NCBI GenBank assembly: GCA_025455945.1
Contig: JALOLN010000153.1
Span: 1 to 6,418 of the forward strand
Direction of reading: 5' to 3'
Origin: Actinomycetes bacterium
GTDB taxonomy: Bacteria > Actinomycetota > Actinomycetes > Prado026
Length of the DNA stretch: 6,418 bases
Shown: positions 1 to 5,339 of the stretch, in pieces
How positions within the stretch are numbered: position 1 is the stretch's first letter
How the letters are laid out: each line of letters starts with the position of its first letter
Notes under the pieces: model-generated
Seen by the model: only the letters and a program-made list of their open reading frames with translations
What the model was told of the DNA's origin: nothing
The model's database searches: none
Position numbers and translations under genes: made by a program

Positions 1-16
1 ACGGGTCCACAGGGTA

Positions 17-31
17 GGGCACGCCGTGCCC
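17..31. other. Short perfect palindrome in leader region
   Basis: GGGCACG and CGTGCCC face each other around a single C, giving a 15-bp dyad. It could be an operator half-site pair or the tail of an upstream terminator. Nothing upstream is visible to decide. No coding region can be supported between positions 1 and about 396. Confidence 0.3.
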
Positions 32-138
32 GCTGCCGGGTGAACCGCCGGGGGTATGGGCGGCGGCGCCGGTGCCGTGCCGTCCGCCGCCACGGTCGGC
101 GTCACAGGGTCGGGTTCACGGTCGGGGCCACGGTCCGG

Positions 139-210
139 CACGGGGTCCGGCACGGGGTCCGGGACGGGGTCCGGGACGGGGTCCGGGACGGGGTCCGGGA
201 CGGGGTCCGG
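139..210. repeat. 12-bp minisatellite, six full units
   Basis: Six consecutive 12-bp units read [C/G]ACGGGGTCCGG. The first two begin with C and the last four with G. Degenerate partial copies flank the block at about 128-138 and 211-220. Because 12 is a multiple of three, one frame reads as a Gly-Thr-Gly-Ser repeat. That frame has no credible gene context, so the block is treated as non-coding. It lies upstream of the TetR remnant and abuts a second, different tandem repeat. Confidence 0.9.
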
Positions 211-222
211 GACGGCCCGGCG

Positions 223-377
223 GTCGGCCGCGGTGGTCGGGCGCGGCGGTCGGGCCCGGCGGTCGGCCGCGGCGGTCGGGCCCGGCGGTCGGCCGCGGCG
301 GTCGGGCGCGGCGGTCGGGCCCGGCGGTCGGGCCCGGCGGTCGGCCGCGGCGGTCGGCCGCGGCGGTCGGGACGGCG
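223..377. repeat. 13-bp minisatellite, eleven full units plus a degenerate one
   Basis: Eleven head-to-tail 13-bp units occupy 223-365, with a decayed copy at 366-377. The consensus is GTCGGSCSCGGCG. Units differ only at positions 6-8, which read GCG, GCC or CCG; the first unit also has T at position 12. Since 13 is not a multiple of three, each unit shifts frame. No stop codons can arise, so all frames stay open. This explains the long spurious reading frames over the region and argues against coding. The array ends about 20 bp before the probable TetR start. Confidence 0.9.
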
Positions 378-384
378 CGGGTGC

Positions 385-390
385 CATCAT
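385..390 (+). promoter_or_regulatory. Possible -10 box for a leaderless tetR transcript
   Basis: CATCAT sits six bases before the GTG at 397. This matches the spacing of the -10-like boxes before the ABC ATPase, menE and menA starts. No -35 box can be recognised because the 13-bp array occupies that position. The hexamer is a weak match to TANNNT. Confidence 0.35.
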
Positions 391-396
391 CGGGGC

Positions 397-985
397 GTGC
401 AGCGCCAGGCTCCCCGTCGTCGCGGTCCCCGTGCGGGGTCAGGCGAGGACACCCGCGCGTGGCTTCGACGCCGCGACCGTGCGCTCCATCGCCACCCGTG
501 CCGACGTCGACCCTGCCCTCATCCACCACTACTTCGGCACGAAGATGGGCCTGTTCCAGGCGGTGCTGGCGCTGGGCGTGGATCCCACCCGCGCGGCCCT
601 GCCCGCGATGCTCGACGGCCCCCGGGACGAGGCCGGACGGCGCATCGCGCGCACCTTCCTGACCCTGTACGAGGATCCCGAGTTCCGCGAGCCGGTGCTG
701 GCAGTCATGCGCACGGCGATGACCTCCCCCGAGGTGGCCGCCCTGGCCGCGTCCTTCCTGCAGGACACGATGCTGCGCGGGCTGGCCACGCTGGCGGTGG
801 GGCCTGACCCGCAACGCCAGGTCGCGCTGGCGATGACCCACCTCCTGGGCACCATGCTGGGCCGTCACGTACTCGGGCTGACGGCCCTGCAGGGGGATGT
901 CGACGTCCTCGTCGACGAGCTCGCACCCGTGGTCCAGCGGTACCTCGACGGCGCGCACCGCGGCGCCGCGGATCCCGCACGGTGA
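397..985 (+). pseudogene. TetR/AcrR-family regulator, frame broken with helix 1 missing
   Basis: From the GTG at 397, one frame reads a typical basic TetR leader of 21 codons ending in GSGEDTRA (436-459). That frame then becomes meaningless. The family match resumes one frame over at RGFD (458), with GFDAATVRSIA and VDPALIHHYFGTK (461-544), the helix-turn-helix. An all-helical ligand domain follows to the TGA at 983-985. Family members have about 12-14 residues (RILxAAxxLFAx) between these two parts. Here they are absent, and the frames imply a net loss of length 2 modulo 3, for example 35 or 38 bp. With that piece restored, the protein would be about 208 residues, the normal TetR size. The downstream ABC operon is the expected target. 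An in-frame GTG at 431 could express a form lacking helix 1, which should bind DNA poorly. A sequencing or assembly deletion in this GC-rich stretch is the main alternative. Confidence 0.7.
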
Positions 986-995
986 GCACGCCTCC

Positions 996-1013
996 CGGTG
1001 CTATGTTTCACCG
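996..1013. promoter_or_regulatory. Candidate operator over the ABC operon promoter
   Basis: CGGTG and CACCG form a 5-bp-arm inverted repeat around an 8-bp centre, and the -10 box lies inside that centre. A repressor bound here would block transcription of the exporter. The neighbouring TetR gene makes that family the natural candidate. The arms are short, so chance cannot be excluded. Confidence 0.4.
1002..1007 (+). promoter_or_regulatory. -10 box, leaderless promoter of the ABC operon
   Basis: TATGTT matches TANNNT and lies seven bases before the ATG at 1015, so transcription would start at or next to the start codon. The stretch 1001-1025 is markedly richer in A+T than its surroundings. 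No TTGACA-like -35 element is visible. Confidence 0.6.
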
Positions 1014-1014
1014 C

Positions 1015-1746
1015 ATGATGAATCAGTCCGCGGCGGTCGTCGTCGACCGGCTCACCGTCGTGCGCGGCACGACCACCGCCCTGCGCGAGGTGTCGCTGGC
1101 GCTGGAGCCCGCCACCCTCACCGGGCTGCTGGGCCCGTCCGGCGCCGGGAAGACCACGCTCATGCGCGCGATCGTCGGCGTGCAGCGGCTCACCTCGGGG
1201 ACGGTCACCGTCCTGGCGCATCCCGCCGGGGCGCCCGTGCTGCGCGACCGCGTCGGCTACGTGACCCAGGACCCGAGCGCCTACGCCGACCTCACGGTCC
1301 GGCAGAACCTGCGCTACTTCGCACGCGTGCTCGGGGCGCCGGCCGCGGACGTCGACCGGGTCATCGGCCAGGTGGAGCTCGACGGCCAGGCCGACCAGGT
1401 CGTGCAGACCCTCTCGGGTGGGGAGCGCTCGCGGGTCTCGCTGGCCGCCGCGCTGCTCGGGGACCCGCAGCTGCTGGTGCTCGACGAGCCCACGGTCGGC
1501 CTCGACCCGGTGCTGCGCCGCGACCTCTGGGCCCTCTTCCGCAGCCTGGCCGACACCGGCGCGACGCTGCTGGTCTCCAGCCACGTGATGGACGAGGCCA
1601 CGCGGTGCGACCGGCTGCTGCTGCTGCGCGGCGGCGGCCTGCTCGCCGACGGCACGCTGGCCGAGCTGCAGGCGCAGACCGGGCAGTCCGACCCCGAGCA
1701 GGTCTTCCTGCACCTCATCGACCACGGGATCGGGGGCGCCGCATGA
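1015..1746 (+). CDS. ABC exporter ATP-binding subunit (DrrA/CcmA-like)
   Basis: This 243-residue nucleotide-binding subunit powers the membrane exporter encoded by the next gene. All ABC motifs are present in order: Walker A GPSGAGKTT (40-48), Q-loop YVTQDPS with Gln85, signature LSGGERSRVSLA (133-144), Walker B LLVLDEPT (153-160), D-loop GLDP, and H-loop His190 in VSSHVMDEA. The length is that of a minimal drug-export ATPase without an extended C-terminal domain. The ATG at 1015 is chosen because a -10 box sits seven bases upstream and the ABC fold begins soon after. A second ATG at 1018 and a GTG at 982 (overlapping the tetR stop as GTGA) are alternatives; the latter adds 11 residues. The stop overlaps the permease start, so the two are probably translationally coupled. 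The substrate cannot be told; drugs, lipids or peptides are all possible. Confidence 0.93.
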   Translation: MMNQSAAVVVDRLTVVRGTTTALREVSLALEPATLTGLLGPSGAGKTTLMRAIVGVQRLTSGTVTVLAHPAGAPVLRDRVGYVTQDPSAYADLTVRQNLRYFARVLGAPAADVDRVIGQVELDGQADQVVQTLSGGERSRVSLAAALLGDPQLLVLDEPTVGLDPVLRRDLWALFRSLADTGATLLVSSHVMDEATRCDRLLLLRGGGLLADGTLAELQAQTGQSDPEQVFLHLIDHGIGGAA

Positions 1747-2471
1747 ACCCCCGCCTCCTGCTGGCGACCGCCGGACGCGTCCTGGCGCAGCTGCGCCACG
1801 ACCACCGCACGATCGGCCTGCTGGTCGGCGTGCCGACCCTGCTCATGACCCTGCTCTGGTGGATCTACGACGGCGGCGGGGTCTTCGACCAGGCCGGTCC
1901 CCCGCTGCTCGGGATCTTCCCCATGGTGATCATGTTCCTGATCACGTCGGTGACCATGCTGCGCGAGCGCACCACCGGCACCCTCGAGCGGCTCATGACG
2001 ATGCCGATCCGACGGGCCGACCTGGTGCTCGGGTACGCCGTCGCCCTCGGGTTCGCGGCGCTGCTGCAGACCGCGGTCGTCGCCACCTTCTCGATCTGGG
2101 CGCTCGACCTGCAGGTCGCCGGCCCCGAGTGGATGCTGCTGCTCATCTCGGTGCTCTCCGCCGTGCTCGGCGTCACCATGGGGCTGGCCGCCAGCTCGCT
2201 GGCGCGCACGGAGTTCCAGGCCGTGCAGTTCATGCCCGCGCTGCTGTTCCCGCAGTTCCTCCTGTGCGGGCTGCTGGTGCCCCGCGACCAGATGCCCGCG
2301 GCGGCCGAGGCGATCTCCGACGTGCTGCCGCTGAGCTACGCGGTCGACGCCGTCAAGGAGGTCGCCGTCGCGCCGGACCCGACCATCTGGCCGGAGGTCC
2401 TCGTGATCGGCGCGTTCATCATCGGGCTGCTCGCCCTCGGGATCCTGTCGCTGCGCCGGCGCTCGGCGTAG
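1743..2471 (+). CDS. ABC-2 type exporter permease (DrrB/YhhJ-like)
   Basis: This 242-residue integral membrane protein partners the preceding ATPase. About six hydrophobic segments can be read, near residues 23-42, 55-72, 95-120, 130-153, 163-180 and 217-236. Between segments 2 and 3 is the ABC-2 hallmark RERTTGTLERLMTMPIRR (74-91), the cytosolic coupling stretch. Near the C-terminus, LPLSYAVDAVKEV (195-207) matches the conserved Pro-rich block of this family. The ATG overlaps the ATPase stop (ATGA, 1743-1746), which fixes the start and implies coupled translation. Two copies of each subunit normally assemble into a homodimeric half-transporter complex in the cytoplasmic membrane. TetR-ATPase-permease trios of this kind usually export drugs or toxic lipophilic compounds, but the cargo here is inference. 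Confidence 0.92.
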   Translation: MNPRLLLATAGRVLAQLRHDHRTIGLLVGVPTLLMTLLWWIYDGGGVFDQAGPPLLGIFPMVIMFLITSVTMLRERTTGTLERLMTMPIRRADLVLGYAVALGFAALLQTAVVATFSIWALDLQVAGPEWMLLLISVLSAVLGVTMGLAASSLARTEFQAVQFMPALLFPQFLLCGLLVPRDQMPAAAEAISDVLPLSYAVDAVKEVAVAPDPTIWPEVLVIGAFIIGLLALGILSLRRRSA

Positions 2472-2533
2472 CCGCCGGACCGGGCCCGCACCGGCCGATC
2501 ATGGTCGTCGGCACAGTGGCCGCCCCCGACCGA

Positions 2534-2550
2534 GGCCGATCCGCTCGGCC
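2534..2550 (+). terminator. Hairpin in the permease-menE gap, possible terminator
   Basis: GGCCGA and TCGGCC pair around a 5-base loop. There is no T-run, which is common for hairpins in very GC-rich actinobacteria. It lies about 60 bp past the permease stop and over 100 bp before the menE promoter. The remainder of 2472-2656 shows no gene or clear site. Confidence 0.35.
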
Positions 2551-2656
2551 CGACCGGTGCCGGCGGACCGCGGCGGTCGCGGCATCGACGCCGAGCCGAG
2601 CGCCGGGCCCGCAGCTGCCGACGCGGTGCGACCGAGCGGCCTCGACGCCGCGCCTC

Positions 2657-2662
2657 TAGGGT
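2657..2662 (+). promoter_or_regulatory. -10 box, leaderless promoter of menE
   Basis: TAGGGT matches TANNNT and ends six bases before the GTG at 2669, consistent with a leaderless transcript. No Shine-Dalgarno sequence precedes the GTG. No -35 consensus is recognisable. Confidence 0.55.
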
Positions 2663-2668
2663 CGGGCC

Positions 2669-3985
2669 GTGTCCCGTGCGCCCGCCCGACGGCCCTGCGT
2701 CGGGGTCGAGGTGCCCGCCGGCCCGGACGGGCTCACGGTGCTGCTGCCCGCCCTGCGGGCCGCCCTGGACGGGTCCGGCCCGGCGATCGCGCTGCTGCCC
2801 GGTGGCGTCCGGCCGGAGTACCACGCCAGCATCGGTGCCGCGGTGCAGCCGGGGGTGCCGGTCCCGCCCGAGGTCGCCGTGGTCGCCGCGACCTCGGGCT
2901 CGACCGGCGACCCGGCTGGGGTGCTGCTGCCGGCGACCGCGCTGCGCGCCGCAGCGCAGGCGTTCGCCCGCCGCGTCGGTGCACCCGACGGGCACCGCTG
3001 GGTCGCCGCGCTGCCGCTGCACCACGCCGGCGGGCTCATGGTCGCCGTGCGCTCGGCGATCGCTGCGACCGAGCCGGTGGCCGTGGCCTCGCTGGGCGGC
3101 GCCGAGCCGTTCACCGTCGCGGCGTTCGCCGCTGCCACGCAGGCGGCCGTGACGGCCTCGGCGGACGGTCGGCCGCTGGCGGTCTCGCTCGTCCCCGCGA
3201 TGCTGGCGACCCTCGACGATGCCGGCGCGGTGGGATGGGAGCTGCTGCGCGCGTACGACGTGGTGCTGGTCGGGGGTGCGGCCGTCCCCCGGTCCCTGGT
3301 CGACCGCCTGCGCGGCGCCGGCGTGCGCGTGGTCCGCTCGTACGGGATGACGGAGACCTGCGGCGGGGTGGTCCTGGACGGCTGGCCGCTCGACGGGAGC
3401 CGGGTGGAGGCCGGGACCGACGGCCGGCTGCGGGTGTGCGGCGCGCAGGTCGCGATGGGCTACCGGGACGGCCGCTGGCCACGCCGGTGGGCCCCCGCCG
3501 GGGACGGGTCGCGGTGCTTCCGGACCGATGACCTCGGGGCGGTCGGCGCCGATCGGCACGTGACGGTGCACGGCCGGTCCGACGACGTCGTGCAGGTGGG
3601 CGGGGCGTCGGTCTCGCTGCTCGCCGTGGCCGACGCCCTGCGGGCCGACCCCCGGGTCGCCGCCGCGGAGGTGGTGGCGGTGCCCGACGCGCGCCTCGGC
3701 GCCCGGCCCGTCGCGCTCGTCGTCCCGAACCGGGGTGCCTGTGGACGCGTCGACCAGCCGCTGGCGGACGCGTTGGCCGAGCTCGCCGCCGCACGGCTGG
3801 GGCGGGCCGGCCAACCCCGCGTGCGCCTGGTGCCGCAGATCCCCCTGCTCGAGTCGGGCAAGCCCGACCGTGCCGCGCTCGCGGAGCTGGCCCGCGCAGC
3901 GCTCGCCGGCCCGGCCGGCACGAGCGATCCGGCCGCCACGGGCGGTCCGGCCGGCACGGGCGGCGCACCCGACGCCGTCCGGTGA
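2669..3985 (+). CDS. menE: O-succinylbenzoate-CoA ligase (MenE), AMP-forming
   Basis: This enzyme activates o-succinylbenzoate to its CoA thioester with ATP in the cytosol, ahead of MenB in menaquinone synthesis. The 438-residue protein is compact for the ANL adenylate-forming superfamily and has its landmarks: P-loop TSGSTGDPAG (75-84), LPLHHAGG (115-122), YGMTET (225-230), FRTDDLG (284-290), hinge GRSDDVVQVGG (302-312), and the C-terminal catalytic lysine Lys398 in LESGKPDR. The P-loop has Ala where the family usually has Lys (PAG instead of PKG). MenE rather than another acyl-CoA ligase is favoured by the short length and by menA next door. The GTG start is set by a -10 box six bases upstream. 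The last 25 residues or so are a low-complexity Gly/Ala/Pro/Thr tail beyond the normal fold. menE and menA appear to be separately transcribed. Confidence 0.88.
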   Translation: MSRAPARRPCVGVEVPAGPDGLTVLLPALRAALDGSGPAIALLPGGVRPEYHASIGAAVQPGVPVPPEVAVVAATSGSTGDPAGVLLPATALRAAAQAFARRVGAPDGHRWVAALPLHHAGGLMVAVRSAIAATEPVAVASLGGAEPFTVAAFAAATQAAVTASADGRPLAVSLVPAMLATLDDAGAVGWELLRAYDVVLVGGAAVPRSLVDRLRGAGVRVVRSYGMTETCGGVVLDGWPLDGSRVEAGTDGRLRVCGAQVAMGYRDGRWPRRWAPAGDGSRCFRTDDLGAVGADRHVTVHGRSDDVVQVGGASVSLLAVADALRADPRVAAAEVVAVPDARLGARPVALVVPNRGACGRVDQPLADALAELAAARLGRAGQPRVRLVPQIPLLESGKPDRAALAELARAALAGPAGTSDPAATGGPAGTGGAPDAVR

Positions 3986-3992
3986 CCGGGTT

Positions 3993-4157
3993 CGCGCGCG
4001 AAGCCGTCGTGATGCGGCCCCTCGGCCGGCCTGGTCGGAGCAACCGCGCACCAAGCCGTCGTTCTGCCCCCTGCTGTGCCGCCCAGAACGACGGACTCGT
4101 GCGCGGGCACCGCGACGCCGCCCTGACCCCGCCGGCAGAACGACGATCTCGTGCGCG
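3993..4157. repeat. Cluster of four 22-bp elements, two per orientation
   Basis: Copies lie at 3993-4014 and 4045-4066 (+) and at 4084-4105 and 4136-4157 (-). The element begins CGCGCAC, has a variable middle, and ends CCGTCGTTCTG. Against a majority consensus the copies carry 3, 1, 2 and 3 differences. Start-to-start distance is 52 bp within both the + pair and the - pair, leaving 30-bp spacers that do not look alike. The cluster fills the gap between the menE stop and the menA promoter. The layout resembles REP/BIME extragenic palindromes. Function is unknown. Confidence 0.85.
4045..4105. terminator. Large hairpin from the inner element pair, possible bidirectional terminator
   Basis: The second and third 22-bp elements face each other across a 17-base loop (4067-4083) and can pair at 19 of 22 positions. 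The mismatches sit together mid-stem. Its place 60 bp after the menE stop suits transcript termination or 3'-end protection. There is no T-run, so the role is inferred from position and structure only. Confidence 0.45.
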
Positions 4158-4178
4158 TCGGCGGCGGATCGGCCGTGC

Positions 4179-4184
4179 GAGAAT
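4179..4184 (+). promoter_or_regulatory. Possible -10 box, leaderless promoter of menA
   Basis: GAGAAT ends eight bases before the GTG at 4193. It keeps the A and T of the -10 pattern at positions 2 and 6 but lacks the first T. Spacing agrees with the promoters of menE and the ABC operon. Confidence 0.45.
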
Positions 4185-4192
4185 CCGCGCCC

Positions 4193-5101
4193 GTGACCAC
4201 CCCCGCCCAATGGCTCGCCGGCGCGCGTCCGAGGACGCTGCCGGCCGCCGTCGCGCCGGTGCTGGTGGGGACCGCGGTCGCGGCATGGGACGCAGGTGCG
4301 GTCTGGCAGCGGGCGCTGCTCGCGCTGGTCGTCGCGCTGGCCCTCCAGGTGGGCGTCAACTACGCGAACGACTACAGCGACGGGGTGCGCGGCACCGACG
4401 CCGAGCGGGTCGGGCCGGTCCGCCTGGTCGGGCAGGGCCTCGCCGCGCCGCCGGCGGTGAAGCGGGCGGCGCTGCTGGCCTTCGCGGTGGCCGGGGTGGC
4501 CGGACTGCTGCTGGTGGCCCTGTCCGGTCTGTGGTGGCTGCTGCTCGTCGGCGCTGCCGCGATCGTGGCCGCATGGACCTACACCGGCGGGCCGCGACCC
4601 TACGGCTACGCCGGCCTCGGCGAGGTCTTCGTGTTCGTCTTCTTCGGTCTGGTCGCGGTCGCGGGAACCGCCGTGACCCAGTCCGGTGTCCTCAGCGAGC
4701 TGGCCTGGCTGTGCGGCCTCGGAGTCGGCGCGCTGTCCTGCGCGATCCTCGTCGTGAACAACCTGCGCGACATCCCCGGTGACACGGCGGCCGGCAAGCG
4801 CACCCTCGCGGTGCGGCTCGGGGATCCGACGACCCGGCGGCTCTACGCCGCCCTGGTCGGGACGGCCCTGGCCGTGCCCGCGATCGTCGGCGTGCTGGGG
4901 ACGCTGGCCCCCACCAGGTGGCCGGCCCCCGCGATCCTGGGCCTCGGGGCACTGGTGCTGGCAGTGTCCCCGTTGCGCGACGTGCGCGAGGGGGCCGTGG
5001 GCCCGGCCCTCGTGCCGGTGCTGGGCGGGACCGGTCGACTGCTGCTGGGCTACGGGGTGCTGCTCGCCGCCGGGATCGTGCTGGGGGCACTCACCCGCTG
5101 A
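4193..5101 (+). CDS. menA: 1,4-dihydroxy-2-naphthoate polyprenyltransferase (MenA)
   Basis: This membrane enzyme joins a polyprenyl diphosphate to 1,4-dihydroxy-2-naphthoate, releasing CO2 and pyrophosphate, to give demethylmenaquinone. The 302-residue protein belongs to the UbiA prenyltransferase superfamily. The N-terminal RPRTLPAAVAPVLVG (12-26) is typical of MenA. The first Asp-rich, Mg-diphosphate-binding motif is NYANDYSDGVRGTD (56-69) and the second is NNLRDIPGD (189-197). About eight to nine hydrophobic helices surround these motifs. The GTG at 4193 is preferred over an in-frame GTG at 4151, because it gives the standard MenA N-terminus, follows a -10-like box, and avoids overlapping the last 22-bp repeat. 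Together with menE upstream it marks a menaquinone-respiring organism using the classical o-succinylbenzoate route. Confidence 0.93.
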   Translation: MTTPAQWLAGARPRTLPAAVAPVLVGTAVAAWDAGAVWQRALLALVVALALQVGVNYANDYSDGVRGTDAERVGPVRLVGQGLAAPPAVKRAALLAFAVAGVAGLLLVALSGLWWLLLVGAAAIVAAWTYTGGPRPYGYAGLGEVFVFVFFGLVAVAGTAVTQSGVLSELAWLCGLGVGALSCAILVVNNLRDIPGDTAAGKRTLAVRLGDPTTRRLYAALVGTALAVPAIVGVLGTLAPTRWPAPAILGLGALVLAVSPLRDVREGAVGPALVPVLGGTGRLLLGYGVLLAAGIVLGALTR

Positions 5102-5122
5102 GCCTCCCCGCCCTCCGGAGGC
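5102..5122 (+). terminator. Hairpin directly after the menA stop
   Basis: GCCTCC and GGAGGC pair around a 9-base loop starting at the base after the TGA. An alternative fold uses the perfect 10-bp palindrome CCTCCGGAGG at 5112-5121. There is no T-run. A termination or 3'-end-protecting role is plausible. Confidence 0.45.
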
Positions 5123-5133
5123 GCGCCGCATGC

Positions 5134-5175
5134 GGCCGACCGCCGGACGCACCTGGCCGACCGCCGGACGCACCT
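5134..5175. repeat. 21-bp tandem repeat, two copies plus decay
   Basis: Two identical 21-bp units (5134-5154 and 5155-5175) begin GGCCGACCGCC and end GGACGCACCT. A degenerate continuation reaches about 5203. The repeat lies in the 238-bp gap between menA and the acyl-CoA dehydrogenase gene, upstream of the candidate promoter. No gene is supported in this gap. Confidence 0.85.
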
Positions 5176-5248
5176 GGCCGACCGCCCGACCGCCGGACCC
5201 ACCGGCCCGCCGAGCGGCCCTCCCGGATCCGCGCCGAGCGCACCGGGC

Positions 5249-5254
5249 TAGCCT
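5249..5254 (+). promoter_or_regulatory. Candidate -10 box for the acyl-CoA dehydrogenase gene
   Basis: TAGCCT matches TANNNT. It would start a transcript near 5261 with a 5' leader of about 80 bases. No -35 consensus is visible, so the call rests on the hexamer and its position. Confidence 0.35.
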
Positions 5255-5328
5255 GACCACAGGCCCGCGGCGCTGGCCGAGCACGCCGAGGGCACCGACC
5301 CCGCGCCGGCCGACCCGCCCGTTCCTCC

Positions 5329-5334
5329 AGGAGG
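5329..5334 (+). promoter_or_regulatory. Strong Shine-Dalgarno site
   Basis: AGGAGG with a 5-base spacer fixes the ATG at 5340. It is the only strong ribosome-binding site in the window; the other transcription units look leaderless. The overlapping CCTCC at 5324-5328 makes an 11-bp inverted repeat with it, though the single-base loop is too tight for a simple hairpin. Confidence 0.85.
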
Positions 5335-5339
5335 CACCG

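Noticed and set aside
56..396. ATG at 56 as the TetR start, giving a long Gly-Thr-Gly-Ser and Arg-rich N-terminus
   Set aside because: The extension is a translation of non-coding minisatellites that are open in all frames. A canonical TetR leader starts at 397 in a different frame.
982..1014. GTG at 982 as start of the ATPase gene (GTGA overlap with the tetR stop)
   Set aside because: Possible, but the extra 11 residues cover the -10 box and the dyad, and the domain fits a start at 1015. Kept only as an alternative.
865..1725. Open frame on the - strand opposite the ABC ATPase
   Set aside because: It is a mirror of the ATPase gene, whose Walker A, signature, Walker B and H-loop motifs are all on the + strand.
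897..1742. Upstream extension of the permease frame through the ATPase gene
   Set aside because: That stretch is the ATPase gene read out of frame (Arg/Ala-rich). The permease begins at the ATG overlapping the ATPase stop.
3993..4157. CRISPR-like spacing (22-bp repeats with 30-bp spacers)
   Set aside because: Only four copies exist, two in each orientation, they differ at several positions, and no cas genes are nearby. An inverted-pair extragenic repeat fits better.
4151..4192. GTG at 4151 as start of menA
   Set aside because: It lies inside the last 22-bp repeat and adds residues not typical of MenA. GTG 4193 gives the standard N-terminus after a -10-like box.
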